In this document: piece after piece, positions 16,487 to 26,246 of the stretch
How positions within the stretch are numbered: position 1 is the first letter of the stretch
Layout of the letters: the number at the start of each line of letters is the position of its first letter
Source: Eutrophobius brisbanensis
GTDB taxonomy: Bacteria; Pseudomonadota; Gammaproteobacteria; Eutrophobiales; Eutrophobiaceae
Reading direction: 5' to 3'
DNA length: 64,000 bases
NCBI GenBank assembly: GCA_038131795.1
Contig: JAYPQE010000003.1
Location: 310,001 to 374,000 of the forward strand
Notes under the pieces: generated by a model
Databases searched by the model: none
Told to the model about the DNA's origin: nothing
Seen by the model: the letters and a program-made list of their open reading frames with translations, nothing else
Position numbers and translations under genes: made by a program

Positions 16487-17836
16487 ATGAGCCAGTTTGA
16501 TTTACTTTCCAGTAAACGTTTTTTGCCACTGTTTATTACCCAGTTTCTTGGTGCCTTAAACGACAATATCTATAAGAACGCTTTGGTGATTTTTATCACC
16601 TTCAGCATTGCTGAGCAGACAAGTATTGAAAGCAGTATATTGGTTATTCTTGCCGGTGGTATTTTTATCCTTCCATATTTCCTGTTTTCGGCAACTGCAG
16701 GTCAGCTTGCGGATAAATATGAAAAGTCATTTTTGATCCAACGGATCAAATTACTGGAAATTATCATCATGGGTCTTGCGGTAATTGGTTTTGTGACCCA
16801 AAGTCTAATTATGTTGATGACGGTCCTGTTTTTCATGGGTATGCAGTCAACCTTTTTTGGTCCCCTGAAATACGGGATCCTGCCGCAACATCTCAAGTTC
16901 TATGAATTGACCGGTGGAAATGGTCTGGTCCAGATGGGAACGTACATTGCCATCCTGGGAGGGACTATCATTGGGGGCGCGCTCATTGCGCTGGACAGGT
17001 ACGGAATTGCTATTGTGTCAGTCATTGTACTGGTGGTGGCCTTTTGCGGCTGGGTGTCAAGCCAGTCCATCCCCCGCGCAAAGGCTGCCGATGAATCATT
17101 ACAGGTAGACTGGAATTTTATATATCAGACGTTTCATCTGCTCAGATACATTGTCTCTGAAAAGGGCATTTTTGTTGCCATAATTGCCATTTCCTGGTTC
17201 TGGTTTATCGGTGCCACCTACCTGTCCCTTGTTCCTACCTACACGAGAGACTATCTCATGGGAGATGAGCTGGTTACCATCGCTTTATTGACTGCATTCT
17301 CCATAGGCATTGGTACCGGATCATTGATGTGTGAGCGATTGTCCGGTGGCAAAATTGAACCGGGGCTGGTCCCCATTGGGGCCATGGGGTTAACAGTATT
17401 TGCTGTGGATTTATTTCTCATTGGCAGCCCACAGACACTGGAAATTCCATTAGAGGAAGGGATTACCTTACTTGAGTTCCTTAAAATGCCAATCCATTGG
17501 CGAGTATTATTTGACCTGGTCTGCATAGGTCTTTTTGGTGGGATTTATATCGTACCGTTATATGCTATGGTCCAGCACCGTGCCAGTATACAGCTAAGGG
17601 CCAGGGTCATTGCCGCGACCAACATATTAAATGCGTTATTTATGGTGGCTTCTGCCATTATTGTCATTGGCCTGATAAAGCTGGCCTTCACTATCCCCCA
17701 GATTTACCTTTTGGTAGGTGTGTTAAATCTGATAATTACCAGTGTAATCTTCATAAGATTTCCGGAATATCCAGAGCGATTGGCGGAGATTGTTTCAAAT
17801 TTCAGGAGCAGGGCTTCCCGAGGGGAAAAGGAATGA
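16487..17836 (+). CDS. MFS transporter, lysophospholipid transporter LplT-like
   Basis: The 449-aa protein has about twelve membrane helices. The start FLPLFITQFLGALNDNIYKNALVIF is the signature of the LplT branch of the major facilitator superfamily, which flips lysophospholipids across the inner membrane; in many proteobacteria the domain is fused to acyltransferase and acyl-ACP synthetase domains. Here the transporter is separate and no acyltransferase follows. It converges on ssb with a shared hairpin between them. Confidence 0.82.
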   Translation: MSQFDLLSSKRFLPLFITQFLGALNDNIYKNALVIFITFSIAEQTSIESSILVILAGGIFILPYFLFSATAGQLADKYEKSFLIQRIKLLEIIIMGLAVIGFVTQSLIMLMTVLFFMGMQSTFFGPLKYGILPQHLKFYELTGGNGLVQMGTYIAILGGTIIGGALIALDRYGIAIVSVIVLVVAFCGWVSSQSIPRAKAADESLQVDWNFIYQTFHLLRYIVSEKGIFVAIIAISWFWFIGATYLSLVPTYTRDYLMGDELVTIALLTAFSIGIGTGSLMCERLSGGKIEPGLVPIGAMGLTVFAVDLFLIGSPQTLEIPLEEGITLLEFLKMPIHWRVLFDLVCIGLFGGIYIVPLYAMVQHRASIQLRARVIAATNILNALFMVASAIIVIGLIKLAFTIPQIYLLVGVLNLIITSVIFIRFPEYPERLAEIVSNFRSRASRGEKE

Positions 17837-17854
17837 CCAGGCGGCCATTCCTTT
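17827..17854. terminator. Hairpin between convergent LplT-like and ssb genes
   Basis: AAAGGAATG (17827-17835) and CATTCCTTT (17846-17854) form a perfect 9-bp stem with a 10-nt loop; the left arm overlaps the transporter stop codon. AT-rich sequence follows on both sides, so it may stop transcription in both directions. Confidence 0.55.
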
Positions 17855-17870
17855 ATTTAAACTAGATCAT

Positions 17871-18293
17871 TTAAAACGGGATATCGTCGTCCACGAAGTT
17901 ATCATCGGGCTTGTTTGCCGGTGGGGGTGATGACTGATCATAACTGCCACCGCCCGCGCGACTGCCCAGCATCTGCATCTCATTGGCAACGATCTCAGTG
18001 GTATAGCGGTCATTACCGTCCTTGTCCTGCCATTTGCGGGTCTGCAGGCGGCCTTCTACGTATACCTGCGAGCCTTTTTTCAGGTACTCTGCAACGATTT
18101 CCGCCAACCTGCCAAAGAATACCACCCGGTGCCATTCGGTTCGTTCCTGTTGCTCTCCGGTTTCCTTATCTTTCCAGGATTCTGAAGTTGCCACGCTGAT
18201 ATTGCTGACTGCCGCACCATTTGCCGTATATCGCACGTCCGGGTCATTTCCTAGGTTTCCTACCAAAATGACTTTGTTTATGCCTCTGGCCAT
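17871..18293 (-). CDS. ssb: Single-stranded DNA-binding protein
   Basis: The 140-aa protein has the OB fold in residues 1-110 (NKVILVGNLGNDPDVRYTANG, WHRVVFFGRLAEIVAEYLKKGSQVYVEGRLQTRKW) and a short Gly/Pro-rich linker ending in the acidic tip DDDIPF that recruits replication and repair partners. It is somewhat shorter than E. coli SSB because of the linker. It is divergent from uvrA, a classic gammaproteobacterial arrangement; I see no convincing LexA box in the 120 bp between them. Confidence 0.97.
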   Translation of the reverse strand: MARGINKVILVGNLGNDPDVRYTANGAAVSNISVATSESWKDKETGEQQERTEWHRVVFFGRLAEIVAEYLKKGSQVYVEGRLQTRKWQDKDGNDRYTTEIVANEMQMLGSRAGGGSYDQSSPPPANKPDDNFVDDDIPF

Positions 18294-18413
18294 ATTTATC
18301 TCCTTTTCAATATGTATATTTTAAAAAACGACAGAAATAGATGAATTCTCTTTTGCGTTATGTATGCGAAAGAATTTAATATTAACAGTTTATCTTCAGT
18401 TACGAAAAGGTTA

Positions 18414-21293
18414 ATGGAAAAAATTCAGATTCGGGGCGCAAGGACCCATAATTTAAAGAATATCGATGTGGATATTCCCCGGGACAAACTGGTGGTGATA
18501 ACCGGCCTGTCCGGTTCAGGTAAATCTTCCCTGGCATTTGATACCATCTATGCGGAAGGTCAACGGCGATATGTAGAGTCCTTATCTGCCTATGCCCGGC
18601 AGTTCCTGTCAATGATGGAAAAGCCAGACGTGGATCACATAGAAGGACTATCACCTGCGATTTCCATTGAACAGAAATCCACATCACATAATCCCCGTTC
18701 TACAGTTGGTACCATCACAGAAATCTATGATTACCTGAGACTGCTGTATGCCAGAGTGGGCGAACCGCGGTGTCCCGATCATGGTGTGGTTCTGGAGGCT
18801 CAAACGGTCAGTCAGATAGTTGATGCGGTACTGGAATTACCAGACGAGGAACGGGTCATGTTACTGGCTCCGGTCATACAGGAACGAAAAGGGGAGCATC
18901 ACCGGGTACTGGACCGGCTGCGCAGCGAAGGGTTTGTCAGGGCCAGGGTAAATGGCGAGATTTATGAGCTCGATCAGGTGCCTGAACTTGAGCTGAGAAA
19001 GAAACATACCATAGAGGCCGTGATTGATCGCTTTAGAGTCCGGGCGGATATCAAGTTACGCCTGTCCGAATCTGTGGAAACCGCCATCCGCCTGTCTGAC
19101 GGTCTGGTGATCATTGCCTCCATGGACAATCCGGATGCCGGTGATATCGTATTTTCCTCCAGGTTTGCCTGCTCCCAGTGTGGATATTCACTCAGCGAGC
19201 TGGAACCCAGGTTATTTTCTTTTAACAATCCGGTAGGTGCCTGTCCGGTATGTGATGGCCTGGGTGTCATACAATATTTTGACCCTGACCGTATCCTGCA
19301 GGACCCCACATTGAGTCTGCCAGGTGGAGCCATCAAGGGCTGGGACCGGCGCAATGCCTATTACTTTCAGTTGATAAAAGGTCTGTCAGAACATTATGGT
19401 TTTGACCTAGACCAGCCATTCAATGAATTACCCAAGAAAATTCAAAAGATAATCCTATATGGCAGCGGCAAAGAAGAGATCGAATTTAAATACCTGGGGG
19501 GGCGCAGTAACTATGTAAAACGTAAACATACGTTTGAAGGGGTCATTCCCAATATGGAACGACGTTACCGTGACACCGATTCCACCATGGTGCGAGAGGA
19601 GCTGGTGAAGTATCAAAGTAACAAGATTTGTCAGAGCTGCGACGGCTCCCGATTAAACAAGGCAGCACGTAACGTATTCATTAAAAAGTACTCATTACCG
19701 GGCATGACCGCCTTATCCATTCTGGATCTGTATAACTACGTACAAGGCCTTAAACTCACGGGTAAGCGTGGCGAGATTGCAGAGAAGATCCTCAAGGAAG
19801 TCAGGGAACGTCTGCAGTTCCTGGTAAACGTCGGTCTGGAATACCTGACCCTGGATCGAAGTGCAGAATCTCTGTCGGGGGGAGAGGCCCAGCGGATCCG
19901 TCTTGCCAGTCAGATAGGTGCAGGACTGGTGGGAGTGATGTATGTCCTCGATGAACCCTCAATCGGTCTGCACCAACGCGACAATGCAAGACTGTTGGAG
20001 ACCTTGAAAAAACTCCGGGACCTTGGGAACACCGTTATTGTGGTAGAGCATGACGAAGAGGCCATTGCCAATGCCAATCATGTTATTGACATAGGGCCAG
20101 GGGCCGGGGTACATGGAGGCAATGTTGTTGTACAGGGCAGTCCAGTAGATATTGAAACCGATAAACATTCCATAACCGGAAAATACCTGTCTGGAAGGCT
20201 ACAGATTGAGATACCTGCCATGCGGGCTCCTTATAATAACAAACAGGTAATCGAGCTGAAGGGTGCGTCGGGAAATAATCTGAAAAAAGTCAACGCAACG
20301 ATCCCCGTTGGACTGATGACCTGTATTACCGGGGTATCCGGTTCGGGAAAATCCACATTAATAAACGATACGCTGTATCGCGCAGTCACCCGTGAACTTA
20401 ACCGTAGTAATACCAGTCCCGCGCCCTATGCTGAACTGAAAGGCCTGGACCAGCTGGACAAGGTAGTGGATATCGATCAGAGCCCTATAGGCAGGACGCC
20501 GCGATCCAATCCGGCCACCTATACCGGGTTATTTACCCCCATTCGTGAACTCTTTGCCGCCACCCAGGAGGCCAGGTCCCGTGGCTACAGCCCGGGGCGG
20601 TTCAGTTTTAATGTCAAAGGCGGGCGTTGTGAGGCATGCCAGGGGGATGGATTGATCAAGGTGGAAATGCATTTTCTACCAGATATCTATGTGGTTTGTG
20701 ATGTCTGCAAGGGAAAACGCTATAACCGTGAGACCCTGGACATTCGTTACAAGGGGAAATCCATACACGAGGTCCTGAACATGACGGTGGAAGAGGCCCG
20801 GGAATTTTTTGATGCGGTCCCGGCTATCGCCAAGAAACTGCAAACCTTGATGGACGTTGGTCTTTCCTATATCAAGCTTGGGCAGAACGCCACCACCCTG
20901 TCTGGCGGTGAGGCGCAACGTATCAAGCTCTCCCGGGAGTTGTCAAAACGTGATACGGGCAAGACCCTGTATATTCTGGATGAGCCCACCACCGGGCTGC
21001 ATTTCCATGATATCAAGCAGCTGTTACACGTGTTGCACAGGTTAAGGGACCACGGTAATACCATTGTGGTCATTGAACATAACATGGATGTCATTAAAAC
21101 GGCCGACTGGATTATCGATCTGGGCCCTGAGGGGGGCGATAATGGTGGTAGAATAATTGCCACAGGGACGCCGGAGGATTTGACGAAGATAACACAATCT
21201 CATACAGGCAGGTTTTTAAAGACAACCTTGGACCGGTTCACTACTACCACTAAAAAATCACGGCCAAAGAAGAAGTTGGCGGCAGCCAGTTAA
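18414..21293 (+). CDS. uvrA: Excinuclease ABC subunit A
   Basis: From the ATG at 18414 the product has 959 aa; an earlier in-frame ATG at 18360 would add an unconserved 18 residues. UvrA is the damage-sensing ATPase of nucleotide excision repair. Both ABC modules are present: Walker A GLSGSGKSSLAFDT and GVSGSGKSTLINDT, signatures LSGGEAQRIRLA and LSGGEAQRIKLS, and the zinc modules with CSQCGYS, CPVCDGLG and CEACQGDGLIKVEMHFLPD. The start MEKIQIRGARTHNLKNID matches the family. Confidence 0.97.
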   Translation: MEKIQIRGARTHNLKNIDVDIPRDKLVVITGLSGSGKSSLAFDTIYAEGQRRYVESLSAYARQFLSMMEKPDVDHIEGLSPAISIEQKSTSHNPRSTVGTITEIYDYLRLLYARVGEPRCPDHGVVLEAQTVSQIVDAVLELPDEERVMLLAPVIQERKGEHHRVLDRLRSEGFVRARVNGEIYELDQVPELELRKKHTIEAVIDRFRVRADIKLRLSESVETAIRLSDGLVIIASMDNPDAGDIVFSSRFACSQCGYSLSELEPRLFSFNNPVGACPVCDGLGVIQYFDPDRILQDPTLSLPGGAIKGWDRRNAYYFQLIKGLSEHYGFDLDQPFNELPKKIQKIILYGSGKEEIEFKYLGGRSNYVKRKHTFEGVIPNMERRYRDTDSTMVREELVKYQSNKICQSCDGSRLNKAARNVFIKKYSLPGMTALSILDLYNYVQGLKLTGKRGEIAEKILKEVRERLQFLVNVGLEYLTLDRSAESLSGGEAQRIRLASQIGAGLVGVMYVLDEPSIGLHQRDNARLLETLKKLRDLGNTVIVVEHDEEAIANANHVIDIGPGAGVHGGNVVVQGSPVDIETDKHSITGKYLSGRLQIEIPAMRAPYNNKQVIELKGASGNNLKKVNATIPVGLMTCITGVSGSGKSTLINDTLYRAVTRELNRSNTSPAPYAELKGLDQLDKVVDIDQSPIGRTPRSNPATYTGLFTPIRELFAATQEARSRGYSPGRFSFNVKGGRCEACQGDGLIKVEMHFLPDIYVVCDVCKGKRYNRETLDIRYKGKSIHEVLNMTVEEAREFFDAVPAIAKKLQTLMDVGLSYIKLGQNATTLSGGEAQRIKLSRELSKRDTGKTLYILDEPTTGLHFHDIKQLLHVLHRLRDHGNTIVVIEHNMDVIKTADWIIDLGPEGGDNGGRIIATGTPEDLTKITQSHTGRFLKTTLDRFTTTTKKSRPKKKLAAAS

Positions 21294-21326
21294 TTTATAC
21301 AAATATAAGGAATAAGGAATACGATT

Positions 21327-22259
21327 ATGTCAGCACTTATTTGTGGATCAATCGCCTACGATACCATCATGGTCTTTCCCGACCATTTTAAAAACCATAT
21401 CCTGCCGGAGAAGGTCCATATATTGAATGTGTCCTTTATGGTCCCGGAAATGCGCCGTGAATTTGGCGGTTGTGCGGGAAATATTGCCTATAACCTGAAA
21501 CTGCTCCATGGCCAGGCAATACCCATGGCAACGGTTGGTAAGGATTTTGAAAATTACGCTGCATGGATGGATGCGAAAGGAATTATAAGAGACCAGATCA
21601 GAATTATAGATGATGTTTTTACTGGACAGGCATTTATAACTACTGATCTGGATGATAATCAGATCACCGCATTTCACCCTGGTGCCATGTCTTATGCCCA
21701 TGAAAATAAGGTAACTGATGCGGATAATATCAGCATAGGCATTATCTCACCCGATGGCCGCGATGGTATGTTGCAACACGCCGCCCAGTTTTATGATGAG
21801 GGGATACCCTTTATCTTTGACCCGGGTCAGGGTATGCCCATGTTCAATGGTTACGAGCTGAAAAAATTCATAGAACAGGCCAGCTGGGTATGTGTGAATG
21901 ATTATGAATGGGAGATGATGCAAAGACATACCGGCTACTCACCCCATGAAGTGGCGGAACTGGTCCAGGCACTGATCATCACCAAAGGCGGAGAGGGTGC
22001 GGTCATTTATACCAGTGATAAGCAGCACAGTATCCCCGTTGCAAAGGTAGAAAAAGTGGTGGATCCAACTGGCTGCGGTGATGCCTTTCGTGCCGGGATA
22101 CTCTATGGTCTGATGAATGACCTGGATTGGGAGGCCACCGGTCGCCTGGCATCCTTAATGGGGGCCATCAAGATTGAACATCATGGCACCCAAAACCATA
22201 CATTCGACAGGACATCTCTTGAAAACAGGTTCAAGGACAGTTTTGGATTTGATTTGTAA
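21327..22259 (+). CDS. PfkB-family sugar/nucleoside kinase (adenosine kinase-like)
   Basis: The 310-aa ribokinase-fold protein has the N-terminal FGGCAGNIAYNLKLLHG segment (PfkB signature 1 region) and the C-terminal catalytic motif DPTGCGDAFRAG, in which the usual GTGD base motif appears as GCGD. Betaproteobacterial and gammaproteobacterial proteins of this type are usually annotated as adenosine kinase or carbohydrate kinase; the substrate is not evident from sequence. It follows uvrA by 33 bp with its own AAGGAATAAGG ribosome region. Confidence 0.82.
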   Translation: MSALICGSIAYDTIMVFPDHFKNHILPEKVHILNVSFMVPEMRREFGGCAGNIAYNLKLLHGQAIPMATVGKDFENYAAWMDAKGIIRDQIRIIDDVFTGQAFITTDLDDNQITAFHPGAMSYAHENKVTDADNISIGIISPDGRDGMLQHAAQFYDEGIPFIFDPGQGMPMFNGYELKKFIEQASWVCVNDYEWEMMQRHTGYSPHEVAELVQALIITKGGEGAVIYTSDKQHSIPVAKVEKVVDPTGCGDAFRAGILYGLMNDLDWEATGRLASLMGAIKIEHHGTQNHTFDRTSLENRFKDSFGFDL

Positions 22260-22266
22260 AAAGTGG

Positions 22267-22578
22267 CCACAGAGGACACAGAGATCACAGAGATCACAGA
22301 GACTATATAATTCCAGAATTTACTGTTTCGTCATTCCGGAAACTGCGAAGCAGTTATCCGGAATCCACAGATACTGAAAAGAATCTCTAGATATCCAATT
22401 AGTATGATGGTAGATACCACGTCATTTTTACTAAATCAAGATTCCAACCATTACAATGCAATGTTTACTGTTAGTATTTTCTGAATAACGATAAACTTCT
22501 TGCAACGGTGGTGAAATTTTGAAAATACATAAATATTCTATTGTCATTTTTTCTCTGTGATCTCTGTGTCCACTGTGG
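22267..22578. repeat. Gene-free 330-bp gap bordered by inverted 26-bp CACAGAG repeats
   Basis: The gap between the PfkB gene and pgi (22260-22591) begins with CCACAGAGGACACAGAG (from 22267, 26 nt in all) and ends with its inverted copy (22553-22578) with one mismatch. The left copy is extended by further ATCACAGAG units. Between them lie an ATTCCGG hairpin and AT-rich DNA without a reading frame. Such CACAGAG repeats are known as dispersed intergenic elements in many bacteria; two weaker copies occur here near 28300 and 28385. The right copy abuts the pgi ribosome region. Confidence 0.75.
22333..22364. repeat. ATTCCGGA hairpin element
   Basis: ATTCCGGAAACTGC (22333-22346) pairs with the sequence ending TCCGGAAT (22350-22364) around a 3-nt loop with a single bulged base. 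The flanks, cgtc before and ccacaga after, match the widespread 'GTCATTCCGG...CCGGAATCCA' intergenic element of proteobacteria. It lies inside the CACAGAG-bordered gap. Confidence 0.65.
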
Positions 22579-22591
22579 CTTAATAATAATT

Positions 22592-24181
22592 ATGAATAAA
22601 CCCTTCAAACCTTCTGACTCCCCCATCTGGGATGAACTGGCGGAACACTGCCAGTCAATGCAGGACTTTCGCATAGCGGATGCCTTTAGCGATGATCCCG
22701 ACCGGTTTGAAAAGATGCATCTCACCGCGGCAGGTTTAACCCTGGACTACTCAAAAAACCGGGTGTCCGAGGAGACAATGTCGCTCCTGGTCAAGGCCGC
22801 TGATGATCTGAATATGAAGGACCGCATTTCGGCCTTGCTTAGAGGAGACAACGTAAATACCACCGAGGGCCGGCCGGCCTTACATACTGCCCTAAGGGAC
22901 TTCAGTGGCAATGCACCGTTTGCTACAGATGTAGAGGCGGCCTTTTCAAAGATGGCGGATATCGTGCAACAGGTCCATAGCGGAGATTGGACCGGGTCCT
23001 CCGGTCAGGCCATCACCGACGTGGTCAACATTGGTATTGGGGGGTCCCATCTGGGGCCCATGATGGTCACCGACGCCCTCAAGGGATTCAGCCAGGGTAG
23101 GGTCCGTTGCCATTTTGTCTCCAACATAGACAGTACAGATATTCATTCTGTGTTGGAAATACTGGATCCTGAAACCACCCTGTTTATCATCTGCTCCAAA
23201 TCATTTACCACCCTTGAGACCCTGCAAAATGCCAGGACAGCAAAGTCATGGCTTATGACAAATCTCCCCGGTGCCAAACTGGATATCGGCAGGCATTTCC
23301 TTGCGGTTTCGGCCAAACCCGAAAAGGCAGCAGACTTTGGAATTCCCGATAGCAATGTCTTACCTATGTGTGACTGGGTAGGAGGCCGCTATTCACTGTG
23401 GTCAGCCATTGGCATCTCCATTGCCCTGTCTGTAGGCATGATCAACTTCAGCCTGCTACGTAAAGGTGCTGAGGTGATGGATAGGCATTTTGAAAACGCC
23501 GATTTAAATGAAAACCTGCCGATCCTGTTGGCGTTGCTGGATATCTGGTATGTCAATTACTGGAATGCCCAAAGCCAGGCGGTATTGCCCTATTGTCATC
23601 GTCTGCGTTATTTTCCCGAATTCCTGCAGCAGCTGGCCATGGAAAGTAACGGCAAGTCCATAGACCTTGATAATAATCCGGTAGCCTATCACACCGCCCC
23701 CGTGACCTGGGGTACGGTAGAGACCAATGGTCAGCATTCATTTCACCAGTTACTGCACCAGGGGACAGGTTTTATCCCTGTCGATTTCATCGCCGAATTC
23801 AATCCTGTTGATGACGAGCATCATCTGCATTTGTTTGCCAATTGCCTTGCTCAGTCCAATGCACTGATGGCAGGACAAGACATGTCGAAAAAGAGTGACA
23901 GTACACTCCATCGTCACATGCCTGGTAACAGGCCCAGTAATATCCTGCTGATGGAGAAATTAACCCCTGAGATATTAGGGGCCCTGATTGCCCTGTATGA
24001 ACACCGGGTCTTTGTTCAAAGTGTTATCTGGAATATCAATGCTTTTGATCAGTTTGGGGTGGAACTGGGTAAAGAGATCAGCCAGCAGGTCCATTCCAAA
24101 TTAGGGGGTAACGATACGGCCCCCCAGTTTGATGCGTCGACTGAAGGCTTAATTGAGCTGTACAGGAACAAGACAACGTAA
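22592..24181 (+). CDS. pgi: Glucose-6-phosphate isomerase
   Basis: The ATG at 22592 gives 529 aa; upstream in-frame codons lie in the CACAGAG repeat and are not conserved. The enzyme interconverts glucose-6-phosphate and fructose-6-phosphate. Landmarks are the phosphate site VVNIGIGGSHLGPMMV, CSKSFTTLETLQNA, the signature VGGRYSLWSAIG, the catalytic glutamate and histidine region (FLQQLAMESNGKS, TNGQHSFHQLLHQG) and GVELGKEIS at the C-terminus. It converges with pckG across a hairpin. Confidence 0.96.
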   Translation: MNKPFKPSDSPIWDELAEHCQSMQDFRIADAFSDDPDRFEKMHLTAAGLTLDYSKNRVSEETMSLLVKAADDLNMKDRISALLRGDNVNTTEGRPALHTALRDFSGNAPFATDVEAAFSKMADIVQQVHSGDWTGSSGQAITDVVNIGIGGSHLGPMMVTDALKGFSQGRVRCHFVSNIDSTDIHSVLEILDPETTLFIICSKSFTTLETLQNARTAKSWLMTNLPGAKLDIGRHFLAVSAKPEKAADFGIPDSNVLPMCDWVGGRYSLWSAIGISIALSVGMINFSLLRKGAEVMDRHFENADLNENLPILLALLDIWYVNYWNAQSQAVLPYCHRLRYFPEFLQQLAMESNGKSIDLDNNPVAYHTAPVTWGTVETNGQHSFHQLLHQGTGFIPVDFIAEFNPVDDEHHLHLFANCLAQSNALMAGQDMSKKSDSTLHRHMPGNRPSNILLMEKLTPEILGALIALYEHRVFVQSVIWNINAFDQFGVELGKEISQQVHSKLGGNDTAPQFDASTEGLIELYRNKTT

Positions 24182-24184
24182 TAA

Positions 24185-24233
24185 GTAATACGTTAGACGT
24201 AAAACGCGATACATTTCACGTCTAACATATTAC
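24185..24233. terminator. Hairpin between convergent pgi and pckG
   Basis: Two 20-nt arms (24185-24204 and 24214-24233) pair with two mismatches around a 9-nt loop; both contain the core GTTAGACGT or its complement. It starts 3 bp after the pgi stop and ends 12 bp before the pckG stop, so it likely terminates both genes. Its GTTAGACGT core resembles the GTTAGG version of the repeat at 14874. Confidence 0.6.
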
Positions 24234-24245
24234 ATTTTACAGATT

Positions 24246-26048
24246 TTACGCTACGGCCTGTTTCGCCTGTTCCAGGCGGGTTTGCAGGTCATTGATTTCC
24301 TGGTGAAGTTCAGCGGGGACCTTATCACCGAATCGTTCGTAAAGTTCACGCATGCTGGGGAGTTCTCCCAACCAGTTATCGATATCCACTCTGAGGAGTT
24401 CAGCAATGGCATCCTGGTCCATGTCCAGCCCTGATAGATACAGGGCGTCCATGGTGGGCAGGTTGCCAATGGGTGTTTCAATCGCATCTCCCGTGCCTTG
24501 GCAACGTTCAAATATCCATTTCAATACCCGGCTGTTTTCACCAAAGCCCGGCCACATGAACTTGCCACCGTCGTTCTTGCGGAACCAGTTAACGTAGTAG
24601 ATACCAGGGAGTTTCGCATTTTCGGTTTTACCAATGTTGATCCAGTGCTGCCAGTAGGATGCCATGTTATAGCCGCAGAAGGGCAGCATGGCCATGGGGT
24701 CATGGCGTAATTTACCAAGTTCTCCTGAGGCAGCTGCGGTCTTTTCTGAGGATACGATGGAACCCATGAATGTCCCATGGTTCCAGCTAAGGGCCTCATT
24801 TACCAGAGGGACGATAGTGGCCCGTCTGCCGCCAAACAGGATAGCGCTAATAGGTACACCTTTCAGATCTTCCCATTCATCGGCAATGACAGGACATTGG
24901 CTGGCAGAGACGGTAAACCTGGCATTAGGATGGGCCGCAGGGGTATCGGAATCCGGTGTCCAGTCGTTACCCTTCCAATCGATAAGATGGGCCGGTGGTT
25001 CATCAGTCATACCTTCCCACCAAACATCACCATCATCGGTCTCAGCCACGTTGGTAAAGATACAATTGCCATAAAGTGTCTTCATGGCATTGCCATTGGA
25101 ATCATCACTGGTACCGGGAGCGACCCCGAAGAAGCCGGCTTCTGGATTGATGGCGTAGAGTTGGCCATCAGAACCGAATTTCATCCAGCATATATCATCA
25201 CCCACAGTTTCCACTTTCCAGCCGGGGATAGAAGGGGTCAACATTGCCAGGTTGGTTTTGCCGCAGGCACTGGGAAAGGCGCCGGCGATGTATTTGACAA
25301 CACCTTCGGGGTTGGTGAGTTTTAAGATGAGCATGTGCTCGGCCAACCAGCCTTCATCACGGGCCATCACAGAGGCGATTCTCAGGGCCAGGCACTTTTT
25401 GCCCAATAGGGCATTACCGCCATAGCCGGATCCAAATGACCATATCTCACGGGTCTCCGGGTAGTGGACGATATACAGGTTCTCAGGATTACATGGCCAG
25501 GGGACATCCGTCGTGCCCTCAGTTAGAGGTGAACCCACGGAATGGATACAGGGGACAAATTCACCGTCTTCACCAAGTTCATCCAGGACGGCGTTACCGA
25601 CCCGTGCCATCTTGTGCATATTGGTGACCACATAGGGTGAGTCCGTGATCTCTATACCAATATGGGCAATAGGTGAGCCGATAGGGCCCATGCTGAACGG
25701 GATGACATACATGGTGCGGCCACGCATACATCCTTCATATAACTTATCAAGGGTTTCGCGCATTTCGGCTGGATCACACCAGTGATTAGTGGGACCGGCA
25801 TCTACTTCATTTGCTGAACAGATAAATGTCCTGTCTTCTACTCTGGCAACATCTTTGGGATCAGACCTGACCAGATAACTGTTAGGGCGTAGGTTTTCAT
25901 TGAGTTTTTTCGCCGTACCTGATTGTACTAACAGGTCCCACATGGCGTTATATTCAGATTCGCTGCCATCACACCAGACAACTTCATCTGGTTGACACAA
26001 CTCTGTCATACGGGAGACCCATTCCTGTAATTTTTTATGATTGCTCAT
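24246..26048 (-). CDS. pckG: Phosphoenolpyruvate carboxykinase (GTP)
   Basis: The 600-aa enzyme converts oxaloacetate and GTP to phosphoenolpyruvate and CO2, or works in reverse. It belongs to the GTP family, not the ATP family (PckA) usual in enteric bacteria: the P-loop is FPSACGKTNLAM with the reactive cysteine, and the nucleotide-specific residues sit in the WGFGENSRVLKW-type segment (here WPGFGENSRVLKWIFERC). Other blocks are FGSGYGGNALLGKKC and the VSASQCP segment. Together with pyk and pgi it places central carbon genes in this part of the chromosome. Confidence 0.95.
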   Translation of the reverse strand: MSNHKKLQEWVSRMTELCQPDEVVWCDGSESEYNAMWDLLVQSGTAKKLNENLRPNSYLVRSDPKDVARVEDRTFICSANEVDAGPTNHWCDPAEMRETLDKLYEGCMRGRTMYVIPFSMGPIGSPIAHIGIEITDSPYVVTNMHKMARVGNAVLDELGEDGEFVPCIHSVGSPLTEGTTDVPWPCNPENLYIVHYPETREIWSFGSGYGGNALLGKKCLALRIASVMARDEGWLAEHMLILKLTNPEGVVKYIAGAFPSACGKTNLAMLTPSIPGWKVETVGDDICWMKFGSDGQLYAINPEAGFFGVAPGTSDDSNGNAMKTLYGNCIFTNVAETDDGDVWWEGMTDEPPAHLIDWKGNDWTPDSDTPAAHPNARFTVSASQCPVIADEWEDLKGVPISAILFGGRRATIVPLVNEALSWNHGTFMGSIVSSEKTAAASGELGKLRHDPMAMLPFCGYNMASYWQHWINIGKTENAKLPGIYYVNWFRKNDGGKFMWPGFGENSRVLKWIFERCQGTGDAIETPIGNLPTMDALYLSGLDMDQDAIAELLRVDIDNWLGELPSMRELYERFGDKVPAELHQEINDLQTRLEQAKQAVA

Positions 26049-26246
26049 TAGCGATGTTTATCCTGTTAGTCTTAGTCTGTAAATGTATAAAAAAAAATAT
26101 CCCTACATCCAATTGTTATTGGATATGAAAGATATTGATTTATTTTATGAGTACTGCCTGCCCCAGTTGAAAGCCATGTTGGAAAGATAACAGATTCTGC
26201 CTGGCAGATTCAGTTTTTATCTCATGGCATTTCGTGGGGCATTATC

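Noticed and set aside
18294..18413. LexA (SOS) box between ssb and uvrA
   Set aside because: I looked for CTGT-N8-ACAG, expected for this divergent pair, and found no acceptable match.
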